Assembly: GCF_900107925.1 (NCBI RefSeq)
Contig: NZ_FNUJ01000003.1
Location: 868,001 to 932,000, forward strand
Length of the DNA: 64,000 nucleotides
Source of the DNA: Amycolatopsis pretoriensis
Lineage (GTDB): Bacteria > Actinomycetota > Actinomycetes > Mycobacteriales > Pseudonocardiaceae
Direction of reading: 5' to 3'
Shown: piece by piece, positions 52,169-61,950 of the stretch
How positions within the stretch are numbered: position 1 is the stretch's first letter
How the letters are laid out: each line of letters opens with the position of its first letter
Position numbers and translations under genes: made by a program
Notes under the pieces: model-generated
Seen by the model: the letters and a program-made list of their open reading frames with translations, nothing else
The model's database searches: none
Told to the model about the DNA's origin: nothing

Positions 52169-53179
52169 TCAGGCCGCGACACCCTGAGGGCCGCGAGCGG
52201 TGTGCGTCACGTGGCCACCGCGCTCGGCGACCCACGCCAGCGCGGCGTCGGCCCGCTCGCCGCGGACGCCCAGGCGGAACCGGCCGACCGGGGTGTCGCC
52301 GATCCGGGTCAGGCCGCCGCCGATGGTGGCGAACTCGACGTCGAACCGGCCCGCGGCCTCGGGCAGCAGCGCGCCGACCGACGCGAAGCCGACCAGCACG
52401 ACGTCGACCGAGCGGTCGTAGCGCGCCGACTGCGAGCGGGTGGTCTCGATGGCCGGCAGCAGCGCCTGCGCGGTGCGGCTGGCCGGGTTCGAGATCAGGT
52501 CGAGCACGGTGCCGCGCTCGATGACCGTGCCGTCCTCGAGCACCGCGATGTCGTCGCAGACCCGGCGGACCACGCCGGCGTCGGGCGTCGTGATGACGAC
52601 GGTGGTGCCCAGCTCGGAGCGGGCGCGGTCGAGCACGGTGAGCACCGAGCCGGCCTCCTCCGGGTCGACGCCGGCCGTCGGGTCGTCGGCCAGGAGCACG
52701 GCGGGCGCCGCCGCGAGGGCCTTCGCGACCGCGACGCGGCGGAGCTGCCCCTCGGTGAGCTCGCCGGGACGCTGCGTCGCGCGCTGCGTCAGGCCGACCA
52801 GGTCGAGCAGCGAGCCGACGCGGCTGCGGCGCTGCGGGCCCTCGACGCCGAGCTGCTCGAGCGGGGAGGCGATGTTGCCGGCGACGGTGCGCTCGGCGAT
52901 CAGCTCCGGCTTGGTCGAGACGACGCCGAGCTGGCGGCGGATCTCGCGCAGGCGGCGGCCGTCGAGGGTGCCGGTGTTGAGGCCGTCGAGCCGGACGACG
53001 CCGCGGTCGGGCCGCTCCTGCAGTGCGATGCAGCGAGCCAGGACGGACTTGCCGGACCCGGCCGGGCCGACCACGCCGAAGAGCGAGCCGGCCTGGACGT
53101 CGACACTCACGTCCCGCAGGGCGACGACCGAATTTCCGTTGGTGGCAAAGGTTTTGGACAGGTTTTCGACGGTGATCAC
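52169..53179 (-). CDS. MetN-like ABC transporter ATP-binding protein with NIL domain
   Basis: ATPase of the methionine-uptake type, 336 residues, GTG at 53179 with ggag 6 bp upstream. Walker A is VGPAGSGKSVLARC, signature LTEGQLRRVAVAKAL (LSGGQ variant LTEGQ), Walker B VLLADDPTAGVDPE. The C-terminal about 75 residues form a NIL domain (RYDRSVDVVLVGFASVGALL, GERADAALAWVAERGG), the Met-sensing domain of MetN. No metI or metQ is next to it. A SAM riboswitch and a leader ORF lie upstream, which supports a sulfur-amino-acid role. Confidence 0.88.
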   Translation of the reverse strand: MITVENLSKTFATNGNSVVALRDVSVDVQAGSLFGVVGPAGSGKSVLARCIALQERPDRGVVRLDGLNTGTLDGRRLREIRRQLGVVSTKPELIAERTVAGNIASPLEQLGVEGPQRRSRVGSLLDLVGLTQRATQRPGELTEGQLRRVAVAKALAAAPAVLLADDPTAGVDPEEAGSVLTVLDRARSELGTTVVITTPDAGVVRRVCDDIAVLEDGTVIERGTVLDLISNPASRTAQALLPAIETTRSQSARYDRSVDVVLVGFASVGALLPEAAGRFDVEFATIGGGLTRIGDTPVGRFRLGVRGERADAALAWVAERGGHVTHTARGPQGVAA

Positions 53180-53286
53180 GAAGGCTCCAGGAAACGGGGC
53201 GCGCTCACTCGGAGGCGCCCGGCCGCAAGCAGAGTCCGTCCTGTGTGGACGGTGCATGAAGAAGAGGTGGACCGGCTACGACAAGC

Positions 53287-53379
53287 TCAGTGGGAGCGTC
53301 GACATGCGGTCACGGAGCGGCGGCCTTCGTCGACTACGCGACGCCTGGTCAGGAGCAGGGGGCGAGCTACCCTCTTCAT
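53287..53379 (-). CDS. 30-residue leader peptide behind the SAM riboswitch
   Basis: Short ORF, ATG at 53379, stop at 53287, with a Shine-Dalgarno (ggagg) 9 bp upstream that lies in the 3' strand of the riboswitch P1 stem. The product contains PLLLTRRRVVDEGRR and ends CRRSH. The LLTRRRxVD...C pattern resembles actinobacterial leader peptides found before sulfur-metabolism genes. It ends 107 bp before the MetN-like start. Codon bias is weaker than in structural genes. Confidence 0.55.
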   Translation of the reverse strand: MKRVARPLLLTRRRVVDEGRRSVTACRRSH

Positions 53380-53390
53380 CGGAAACGGCC

Positions 53391-53477
53391 TCCATCGGTC
53401 CTGGCGGTAGCACCTGCCCTGTGGAGGGTGGTTGCTGCGACTTCGGCGAGCCAGGTCTCTCAGTCGCTCGGGATGGA
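53391..53477 (-). ncRNA. SAM riboswitch (SAM-I clan) controlling the MetN-like unit
   Basis: Reading on the minus strand, P1 is TCCATC (53477-53472) pairing perfectly with GATGGA (53396-53391). Between them are the conserved elements CGACTGAGAGACCTGGC, the matching AGTCGCAGCAACC (AGC...AACC of the S-box) and AGGTGCTACCGCC (GGUGCUA). The order, spacing and end-to-end pairing fit SAM-I-type aptamers. The gene downstream is a MetN-like ATPase, as expected. Confidence 0.85.
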
Positions 53478-53616
53478 CGTACTGAGTAAAACCGATCCCG
53501 AGGAGCGAAAGCAAGCCTGTTGGCCCAGATCACACGAGTGGAGGTGTCCGAATCGCGAGATCGCACGGCAAGAGGCGTATTTTCGCCGGACGGCGTTGAC
53601 TTCCACTGTGGACCTG

Positions 53617-54453
53617 CTAACGGACCGCGGCCAACCTGGCGAAGTCGTGCACGTTCAGCTGCTCGCCGCGGGTCTTGGGGTCGATCCCGGCGGCCGTGAG
53701 CAGCTCCCCGGCCCGCTCGGCGGACCCCGCCCAGCCGGCGAGCGCGGCCCGGAGGGTCTTCCTGCGCTGTGAGAAAGCGGCGTCGACGAGGCCGAAGAGC
53801 CGATCGCGGTCGTCCGACGCCGGAGCGTCACCGCGTTCGAAGGCGACGAGCGCCGAGTCGACGTTGGGCACCGGCCAGAAGACCGACCGCGGCACGGCGG
53901 CGACCTTCCGGGCCGGGCCGTACCAGGCGAGCTTGACGCTGGGGACGCCGTAGATCCGGCTGCCGGGGCCGGCGGCCATCCGGTCGGCGACCTCGGTCTG
54001 GACCATCACGAGGCCGCTGCGCAGGGAGGGCACCTCGGCGAGCAGGTGCAGCACGACGGGCACGGCGACGTTGTAGGGCAGGTTGGCGACGAGCGCGGTC
54101 GGCTCGCCGAGCTGCTCGCGCGTGACACGCAGGGCATCGGCCCCGACGACGGTCAGCCGGTCAGCGGCGTCCGGGCCCCGCTCGGCGACGGTCTCGGGCA
54201 GCCGTTCGGCGAGCTTGGGATCGATCTCGACGGCGACGACCCGGGCACCGGTGGCGAGCAACCCGAGGGTCAGCGAGCCGAGCCCGGGCCCGACCTCGAG
54301 GACGACGTCCCCTTCGCCGACGCCGGCCAGCTCGACGATCCGCCGGACGGTGTTGGGATCGTGCACGAAGTTCTGCCCGAGCTTCTTGGTCGGCCGCACG
54401 TCGAGTTCGGCCGCCAGCCCGCGGATCTCGGCAGGTCCCAGCAGTTCAACCAC
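53617..54453 (-). CDS. rsmA: 16S rRNA (adenine-N6)-dimethyltransferase
   Basis: KsgA, methylating two adenines near the 3' end of 16S rRNA during 30S assembly; 278 residues. Landmarks are [21 protein letters not shown], motif [19 protein letters not shown] and [15 protein letters not shown] (NLPY motif). Follows rpfB, the conserved order. A terminator-like hairpin in the gap means it may have its own promoter as well. Confidence 0.96.
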   Translation of the reverse strand: MVELLGPAEIRGLAAELDVRPTKKLGQNFVHDPNTVRRIVELAGVGEGDVVLEVGPGLGSLTLGLLATGARVVAVEIDPKLAERLPETVAERGPDAADRLTVVGADALRVTREQLGEPTALVANLPYNVAVPVVLHLLAEVPSLRSGLVMVQTEVADRMAAGPGSRIYGVPSVKLAWYGPARKVAAVPRSVFWPVPNVDSALVAFERGDAPASDDRDRLFGLVDAAFSQRRKTLRAALAGWAGSAERAGELLTAAGIDPKTRGEQLNVHDFARLAAVR

Positions 54454-54491
54454 CGGTGGAGCCTACCGAGGGGGCGACACTGGCACGCGAA

Positions 54492-54522
54492 ACGGCCCCC
54501 GTCCACGAGGGACGAGGGCCGT
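54492..54522 (-). terminator. Hairpin terminator after rpfB
   Basis: 13-bp arms (ACGGCCCCCGTCC and a partner) with one mismatch and a 5-base loop, between the rpfB stop and the rsmA start. Confidence 0.7.
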
Positions 54523-54536
54523 TCCGAAAGCGAAAC

Positions 54537-56004
<1,468 letters not shown>

Positions 56005-56167
56005 TACGACTGGGCGTGACGATCGGGAACTGCTGAGCGCAGGTCCGACCGGCACGATCACGGGACAGTAACGGGTCCCGCCGGGTTGCGCAAACACCCC
56101 CCGGAGTGTCGTGATCCCCGTCACTCCATCAGGTGGACGATCAAGGAACCCTGATGTCGCAATGCGT

Positions 56168-57004
56168 TCAACCCGTTGTGACACTGGGGAGTCGGTAGAC
56201 GCGCTCGGCGGTGGTCCGGACCGCTTCGGCGACTTCGTGGACAGCTTCGCCCCTGAGCGCCGCGAGGTGACGGACGGTGTAGGCGGCGCCGAACGGCTCG
56301 TTCGGCCGTCCACGGAACGGGTGGGGGGTCAGAAACGGCGCGTCGGTTTCGACGAGGTACTGGTCCGCCGGGCAGAGCCGGGCCGCCTCGTGGAGCCCCT
56401 TCGCGTTCTTGAACGTCACCGTGCCCGCGAAGGAAAGGACGTATCCCGCGTCGACGCACTTGCGCGCCATTTCCGCGTCCCCGGAAAAACAATGGAAGAT
56501 TACGGCATTCGGCGCATTCTCTTCGGCCAGGATGCGCAGCACGTCGTCGTGGGCCTCGCGGTCGTGGATCATCAGCGGCTTGTCCAGCCGCTTCGCGAGG
56601 TCGATGTGCCAGCGGAACGCCTCCTGCTGGGCGTCGTGCGGCGAGTAGTCCCAGTAGTAGTCGAGGCCGGTCTCGCCGACGGCGACCACGCGGTCCTGGG
56701 CGGCCAGCCGCTCCACTTCGGACTTCTCGGCCTCGCCGAACTCCTTGGTCCGCGTCGGGTGGATCGCCACCGCGGCCCACACGCGCCGGTCCCAGGTCGC
56801 CGCCTCGGTGGCCCAGCGGGCCGAGGCGAGGTCGTCCGCCACCGTGACGACGCGGGCGACGCCGGCGCGCTCGGCGCGGTCGACCATGGCCGTGACATCG
56901 GCCGCGGTGACCGCGCCGCACGCGTCGAGATGGGTGTGCGCGTCCACCACCGACACCGGGAGCCGGTCCGGGACCGGCGGCAGCTCGCGCTTCTCTTCAC
57001 CCAT
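56168..57004 (-). CDS. TatD family metal-dependent hydrolase
   Basis: TIM-barrel metal hydrolase/DNase, 278 residues. Metal-binding motifs are VDAHTHLDACG, the GETGLDYYWD region (Glu ligand), IHDREAHDDV and FHCFSGDAEM, and the last is VETDAPFLTPHPFRGRPNEP. TatD acts as a 3'-5' exonuclease in DNA repair in other bacteria. It lies 9 bp downstream of metG and upstream of rpfB, as in mycobacteria. Confidence 0.94.
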   Translation of the reverse strand: MGEEKRELPPVPDRLPVSVVDAHTHLDACGAVTAADVTAMVDRAERAGVARVVTVADDLASARWATEAATWDRRVWAAVAIHPTRTKEFGEAEKSEVERLAAQDRVVAVGETGLDYYWDYSPHDAQQEAFRWHIDLAKRLDKPLMIHDREAHDDVLRILAEENAPNAVIFHCFSGDAEMARKCVDAGYVLSFAGTVTFKNAKGLHEAARLCPADQYLVETDAPFLTPHPFRGRPNEPFGAAYTVRHLAALRGEAVHEVAEAVRTTAERVYRLPSVTTG

Positions 57005-57013
57005 GCGTACTTC

Positions 57014-58810
57014 TTACTCCTTGATGATCGGCGCCCATTCCGGACCGGTCTCGCCGAGCGCCGGGTCGAGCTTGGTGAACAGCGGCGACGGCTTCTGCAG
57101 GGGCTTGCCGACCTCGATCGGCTTCGACTCCCACTTCGCCTGCTCGCCCGCGTAGTCGCCGGTCAGGATCGGGTTGACCCGGCCGTCGATGTCGAGGTCC
57201 TCGACCTCCTTGAGCTCCGGCTGCGCGGCCCAGACGCCGGTGCCGCCGAGGGCCTCGTACACCTTCTGGGCCGAGTGCGGCAGGAACGGCGTCAGCAGCG
57301 TGTTGGCGTCCGAGACGACCTGCAGCGCGGTGTGCAGCACGGTGTCGCGCCGCGTGGGGTCGTCCTTGAGCTTCCACGGCTCCTGGTCGGAGATGTACTT
57401 GTTCGCCGCGGTGACGACCTTCATCGCCTCGCTCGCCGCCTGCTTGAACCGGGACCGGGCCAGGTGCGCGCCCGCGGTGTCGAACGCCTTGCGCGACAAC
57501 GCCTTCAGCTCTTCGTCGGCCGCGGTCGGGGCCTCCGGGCGCGGGATGGCGCCGACGTTCTTGTGCGCCATCGAGATGGACCGGTTGACCAGGTTGCCCC
57601 ACTCGTTGGCCAGCTCGAAGTTGGTCCGGCGGACGAACTCGTCCCAGGTGAAGTCGGTGTCCTGGGTCTCCGGGCCGGCGACCGAGATGAAGTACCGCAG
57701 CGTGTCCGGGCCGAAGTCGCGCAGGAAGTCCTCGACGTAGATCACGCGCCCGCGCGAGGTCGAGAACTTCGAGCCGCTCATGGTGAGGAACTCGCTGGAG
57801 ACGATCTCGTCCGGCAGGTGCAGCTTGCCGTACTTGCCGGGCTCGCCGCCCTTGTCGCCCTCGCCGTTGTGGCCGAACAGCAGCGCCGGCCAGATCTGGG
57901 CGTGGAAGGTGATGTTGTCCTTGCCCATGAAGTAGTAGGACCGCGCGTCGGCGTTGTTCCACCACTCCTGCCACGCGTCCGGGTTGCCGGAGCGCCGGGC
58001 CCACTCGACGCTGGCCGAGAAGTAGCCGATCACCGCGTCGAACCAGACGTAGAACCGCTTCAGCGGCTGGTCGCGCCAGCCGTCGAGGGGGATCTTGACG
58101 CCCCAGTCGAGGTCGCGGGTGATCGGCCGGGGCCGCATGTCGTCGATCAGGTTCTTGGTGAAGTTGAGGACGTTCGGGCGCCAGTCGGTCTTGGTGCCCA
58201 GCCAGTCGCCGAGGGTCTTGGTGAACGCCGGCAGGTCGAGGAAGTAGTGCTCGGTCTCGACGAACTTCGGCGTCTCGCCGTTGATCCGCGACTTGGGGTT
58301 GATCAGTTCCGCGGCGTCGAGCTGGTTGCCGCAGTTGTCGCACTGGTCGCCGCGCGCGCCGTCGTACCCGCAGATCGGGCAGGTGCCCTCGACGTAGCGG
58401 TCGGGCAGCGTGCGGCCGGTCGACGGGCTGATCGCGCCGCGCGTCGTCTTCGGCACGACGTAGCCGTTGCGGTGCAGCGCCAGGAAGATCTGCTGCGTCA
58501 CCTCGGCGTGGTTGCCGGTCGTGGTGCGCGTGAACAGGTCGTAGGACAGGCCGAGGCCCTGCAGGTCGGTGCCGATCTGGCGGGTGTACTTGTCCGCCGT
58601 CAGCTGCGGGGTCGAGTCCTCCTTGTCGGCCTGGACGGTGATCGGGGTGCCGTGTTCGTCGGTCCCGGACACCATGAGCACCCGGTTGCCGGCCATTCGC
58701 TGGTAGCGGGAGAAGACGTCGGACGGGACGCCGAATCCGGACACGTGGCCGATGTGGCGGGGGCCGTTGGCGTAGGGCCAGGCCACCGCGGTCAACACAG
58801 GGGTGCTCAT
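57014..58810 (-). CDS. metG: Methionyl-tRNA synthetase
   Basis: Charges tRNA-Met, 598 residues. HIGH-type motif is [10 protein letters not shown], the KMSKS-type loop is SKFSTSRG, and the zinc-binding insert is [18 protein letters not shown]. Conserved WFDAVIGYF is present. It has no C-terminal tRNA-binding EMAP domain (typical of actinobacteria). Upstream gap of 52 bp to the divergent PadR gene. Confidence 0.98.
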   Translation of the reverse strand: MSTPVLTAVAWPYANGPRHIGHVSGFGVPSDVFSRYQRMAGNRVLMVSGTDEHGTPITVQADKEDSTPQLTADKYTRQIGTDLQGLGLSYDLFTRTTTGNHAEVTQQIFLALHRNGYVVPKTTRGAISPSTGRTLPDRYVEGTCPICGYDGARGDQCDNCGNQLDAAELINPKSRINGETPKFVETEHYFLDLPAFTKTLGDWLGTKTDWRPNVLNFTKNLIDDMRPRPITRDLDWGVKIPLDGWRDQPLKRFYVWFDAVIGYFSASVEWARRSGNPDAWQEWWNNADARSYYFMGKDNITFHAQIWPALLFGHNGEGDKGGEPGKYGKLHLPDEIVSSEFLTMSGSKFSTSRGRVIYVEDFLRDFGPDTLRYFISVAGPETQDTDFTWDEFVRRTNFELANEWGNLVNRSISMAHKNVGAIPRPEAPTAADEELKALSRKAFDTAGAHLARSRFKQAASEAMKVVTAANKYISDQEPWKLKDDPTRRDTVLHTALQVVSDANTLLTPFLPHSAQKVYEALGGTGVWAAQPELKEVEDLDIDGRVNPILTGDYAGEQAKWESKPIEVGKPLQKPSPLFTKLDPALGETGPEWAPIIKE

Positions 58811-58862
58811 ACCTTATTAGCCTACGGAGGGCGTCACGCGCTTTGTCGAGAGGGAGGCCAGG

Positions 58863-59429
58863 TTGTCGGCGACACGGTTGCTCGTGCTCGGGGTGGTGCG
58901 CATGTACGGCCGCGCGCACGGCTACCAGGTCCGGCGCGAGCTGCTGAGCTGGTCGGCGGACAAGTGGGCCAACGTCCAGCCCGGGTCGGTCTACCACGCG
59001 CTGAAGAAGATGGACTCCGAAGGCCTGCTGGAGCAGGTCGACGCCGAGCCCGGGCAGGCCGGGCCCGACCGGACCGCCTACCGGCTCACCGCCGACGGCG
59101 AGCAGGAGTACCAGGTGCTGCTGTCGAAAGCGCTGTCCGATCCTTCGCTGAACCACCCGGACCTGTCGGCGGGGATCTCGCTGATGACGACGTTCCCCCG
59201 CGCCCGCGTGATCAACCTGCTCCGGCACCGGCTGGTGCACCTGGAGGCCGAGCAGCGGCAGGCGGCGATGATGCTCGAAGAGGTGAAGGCGAGCATGGAG
59301 CTGGGGACGCCCGAGCACGTCGGCGAGCTGTACCGGCTGTGGGGCGGCATCACCGACGCGAGCCTCGACTGGCTCCGGGGCCTGATCGACCGGCTCGTGG
59401 CGGGCGAGTACGCGATGGCCGACGAGTAA
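58863..59429 (+). CDS. PadR family transcriptional regulator
   Basis: Winged-helix regulator, 188 residues, TTG start at 58863 with gggagg upstream. HTH/wing at about 1-90 (LLVLGVVRMYGRAHGYQVRRELLSWSADKWANVQPGSVYHALKKM by landmarks). The C-terminal helices (about 120-188) form the dimer arm. It precedes a drug-type ABC exporter (78-bp gap) with two inverted-repeat operators; a repressor of that exporter is the likely role. Confidence 0.92.
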   Translation: MSATRLLVLGVVRMYGRAHGYQVRRELLSWSADKWANVQPGSVYHALKKMDSEGLLEQVDAEPGQAGPDRTAYRLTADGEQEYQVLLSKALSDPSLNHPDLSAGISLMTTFPRARVINLLRHRLVHLEAEQRQAAMMLEEVKASMELGTPEHVGELYRLWGGITDASLDWLRGLIDRLVAGEYAMADE

Positions 59430-59493
59430 TCAAGTTTGACTAGCACGAGCTCCTTCGGGCAGACTGCGTGCTGCCAGTAGTCAAACTTGATTA
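59427..59493. promoter_or_regulatory. Pair of perfect 16-bp inverted operators for PadR/exporter
   Basis: TAATCAAGTTTGACTA at 59427-59442 and its exact reverse complement at 59478-59493, 35 bp apart. Each half contains the small palindrome TCAA-N2-TTGA. The first starts at the PadR stop codon; the second ends 13 bp before the exporter start, covering the promoter region. Confidence 0.7.
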
Positions 59494-59506
59494 GAGGGGA
59501 CATTCC

Positions 59507-60484
59507 ATGATCACGGCACGCGGTCTCGAGCGGCGGTTCCGCCGCAAGGGCCGCTCTGGGGGCGAAGTACACGCGGTGAAGGGCGTCGACCTCGACGTCG
59601 AAGCGGGCGAGCTCGTCGGGTTCCTCGGGCCGAACGGCGCCGGGAAGACGACCACGCTGCGCATGCTCACCACCCTGCTGAAACCGTCGGCGGGCACCGC
59701 GACCGTCGGCGGGCGCGACCTGCTGTCCGACCCGCTGGGGGTGCGCGAGCGGATCGGCTACGTCGCGCAGGGCGGCGGCAGCTCGCCGGAGACCACGGTC
59801 GCCGACGAGCTCGAGCTGCAGGGGCGGCTCTACCGGATGAGCAAGGCCGACGCGATCGCGCGCGGCGCCGAACTCGCCGAGCAGCTCGACCTGACCGGCC
59901 TGGACCAGCGGCTGACCAGGACGTTGTCGGGCGGCCAGCGCCGGCGGCTCGACATCGCGCTCGGGCTGATCCACTCGCCGGGGCTGGTGTTCCTCGACGA
60001 GCCGTCGACCGGGCTCGACCCGCAGAGCCGCGCCAACCTGTGGGACCACATCCGCCGGCTGCGCGCCGAGCAGGGCGTCACGGTCTTCCTCACGACCCAC
60101 TACCTCGACGAAGCCGACGCGCTGTCGGACCGGCTGATCGTCATCGACGACGGCCGGATCGTCGCCGAGGGCACGCCGGACGCGCTCAAGGCTCGGGTCA
60201 ACGGCGACCGCGTCGAGGTCGGCGTCGACCCGGAGCAGGGTGCCGACGCCGCCGAGATCGCGAGCCGGCTGGCAGGTGCGCACGAGCTGTCCGCGGACGG
60301 CGGGGTCGTCCGGTTCCGGGTGCCGCGCGGCGACGTCGCGCTGCCGGAGCTGCTGCGCGCGCTCGACGCGAAGTCCATCCCGATGCTGTCGGTCCAGGTG
60401 CACCGGCCCACGCTCGACGACGTTTTCCTGACCCTGACCGGGCGTTCCCTGCGCGAAGCGGAGGAGGGCACCCGTGCTGCGTGA
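59507..60484 (+). CDS. ABC transporter ATP-binding protein (DrrA/daunorubicin-resistance type)
   Basis: Drug-export ATPase, 325 residues. Walker A is GPNGAGKTTTLRML, signature LSGGQRRRLDIALG, Walker B LVFLDEPSTGLDPQ, H-loop TTHYLDEAD. The C-terminal DrrA1-associated domain (VQVHRPTLDDVFLTLTGRSLRE) is present. It pairs with the permease overlapping it by 11 bp. The PadR-type regulator upstream suggests induction by a hydrophobic drug. Confidence 0.95.
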   Translation: MITARGLERRFRRKGRSGGEVHAVKGVDLDVEAGELVGFLGPNGAGKTTTLRMLTTLLKPSAGTATVGGRDLLSDPLGVRERIGYVAQGGGSSPETTVADELELQGRLYRMSKADAIARGAELAEQLDLTGLDQRLTRTLSGGQRRRLDIALGLIHSPGLVFLDEPSTGLDPQSRANLWDHIRRLRAEQGVTVFLTTHYLDEADALSDRLIVIDDGRIVAEGTPDALKARVNGDRVEVGVDPEQGADAAEIASRLAGAHELSADGGVVRFRVPRGDVALPELLRALDAKSIPMLSVQVHRPTLDDVFLTLTGRSLREAEEGTRAA

Positions 60485-61238
60485 CACCTGGCTGATCTTC
60501 CGCCGCGACCTGAAGGCGGCGCTGCGCAACCCGACCTGGGTCATGATCGGGATCATGCAGCCGCTGCTGTACCTGTTCCTGTTCGGGCCGCTGATGGTCA
60601 AGGCGATGCAGGCCCAGGGCCTGTCCGAAGTGGACGGCTGGATGCTGCTCACCCCGGCGCTGATCGCGCAGCTGGCGTTGTTCGGCAGCTCGTTCGTCGG
60701 GTTCGGCCTGCTGGCCGACTACCGCTCCGGCGTCGTCGAGCGGTTCCGGGTGACGCCGGTCAGCCGCGGCGCGCTGCTGCTGGGCAAGGTGCTGGCCAAC
60801 GCACTGCAGGCCGTCGTGCAGGCGCTGCTGATCATCGCGCTGGCGTACCTGGCGTTCGACCTCGACGCGCCGGTCGGTGGCGTGCTGCTGAGCCTGGTGA
60901 TCGTCTTCCTGCTGGCGGTGTCGCTGGCGTCGTGCTCCTACGCGCTGGCGCTGACGTTGAAGAGCGAGGAGACGTTCCCGGCGCTGCTCAACGCCGTGCT
61001 CATCCCGCTGCTGCTGCTGTCCGGGATCCTGCTGCCGATCACCTCCGGCGTCGCGCCGAAGTGGCTGTACACGGTGTCGCAGATCAACCCGTTCCGCCAC
61101 GTCGTGGACGTCGAGCGGAACACCTTCCGCGGCGACTTCACGATGGACGCGTTGTTCACCGGCAGTGTCGTGGTGCTGGTGATGGCGGTGGTGTCCGTGT
61201 GGTGGGGCACCCGGACCTTCCAGCGAGAGAACGCCTGA
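60474..61238 (+). CDS. ABC-2 type permease (DrrB-like)
   Basis: Membrane subunit, 254 residues, GTG start, about six spans. Family marks are DLKAALRNPTWVMIGIMQPLLYLFLFGPL at the start and the ISGILLPITSGVAPKWLYTVSQINPFRHVVD segment (here LLSGILLPIT). It forms the channel of a drug exporter with the preceding ATPase. Confidence 0.93.
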   Translation: MLRDTWLIFRRDLKAALRNPTWVMIGIMQPLLYLFLFGPLMVKAMQAQGLSEVDGWMLLTPALIAQLALFGSSFVGFGLLADYRSGVVERFRVTPVSRGALLLGKVLANALQAVVQALLIIALAYLAFDLDAPVGGVLLSLVIVFLLAVSLASCSYALALTLKSEETFPALLNAVLIPLLLLSGILLPITSGVAPKWLYTVSQINPFRHVVDVERNTFRGDFTMDALFTGSVVVLVMAVVSVWWGTRTFQRENA

Positions 61239-61316
61239 TCAACCAGCGGGTTGTCACTGCGGGTCCGCCTCCGGCGACGTATGGTGTGCTCTCCACCGAC
61301 GTGCCGGGGGCGGACT

Positions 61317-61931
61317 GTGACGGAGCCGGAGAGCGAACGCGGGATCTCGCTGTCCCACCGGGAGCGGGTGACCGACTGGCACGCCGTCCGCGGGGCGGAG
61401 ACCCGGTTCGTGTCGGTGACGATCAGCGAGAACGTCAACTGGACCAACTCCGCGGCCGAGCGCAACCTGGCCGGCGCACAGGAGGTGGGCCTGCACGTCG
61501 GCGGCCGGCACTACGCCCGCCCCGGAGCGGCGCACGACCAGGCCGACCACTTCGTCCGGACGGCCAGCAGGCTCGGCGCGTTCGCGCCCGGGTCCCTGGC
61601 GCCGGCCCTGGAGGTCGCGGCACCGAGCGTGGACGACCGGTTCATCAAGACGTGGATCAAGCACGTCCGGCACGCGGCGCGCATCGAACGGGTGCTCGTC
61701 TACGCCGACCACGACTGCTGGTCGCACCGGCTGCACCCGGACCGCTGGGCCGACAGCGAGGTCGTGCTGTGGCTGATCCGGCACAACGGCATCCCCGGCC
61801 GGCCGGGCTGGTTCCACTCGCGGCTCGGCGTGCACCAGCACGCGTACGGCCCGGACGTGCGGGGCGTCGACGGGCCGGTGGAGCAGAACGCCGTCGTGTA
61901 CCCGTTCACATTGGGTGACCTGCTGCTCTGA
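61317..61931 (+). CDS. GH25 (lysozyme)-like fold protein without the catalytic acids
   Basis: 204 residues, GTG start. The order of motifs follows GH25 muramidases: RVTDWHAVRGAETRFVSVTISE for the first strands, then AGAQEVGLHVGGRHYARPG and QADHFVRTA. The active-site residues differ: the first Asp position reads Ser (GISLS in place of GIDVS), and the D-x-E motif reads ALEVAAP. No signal peptide is seen. It is therefore probably not a muramidase and may bind glycans or be a decayed enzyme. Starts 78 bp after the exporter permease. Confidence 0.65.
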   Translation: MTEPESERGISLSHRERVTDWHAVRGAETRFVSVTISENVNWTNSAAERNLAGAQEVGLHVGGRHYARPGAAHDQADHFVRTASRLGAFAPGSLAPALEVAAPSVDDRFIKTWIKHVRHAARIERVLVYADHDCWSHRLHPDRWADSEVVLWLIRHNGIPGRPGWFHSRLGVHQHAYGPDVRGVDGPVEQNAVVYPFTLGDLLL

Positions 61932-61950
61932 CCTGTGGTGGTATGTCGCC

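Noticed and set aside
53180..53257. Longer start of the MetN-like protein at ATG 53257
   Set aside because: The extra 26 residues are Pro/Arg-rich and not conserved-looking, and there is no ribosome-binding site, while the GTG at 53179 has a good one.
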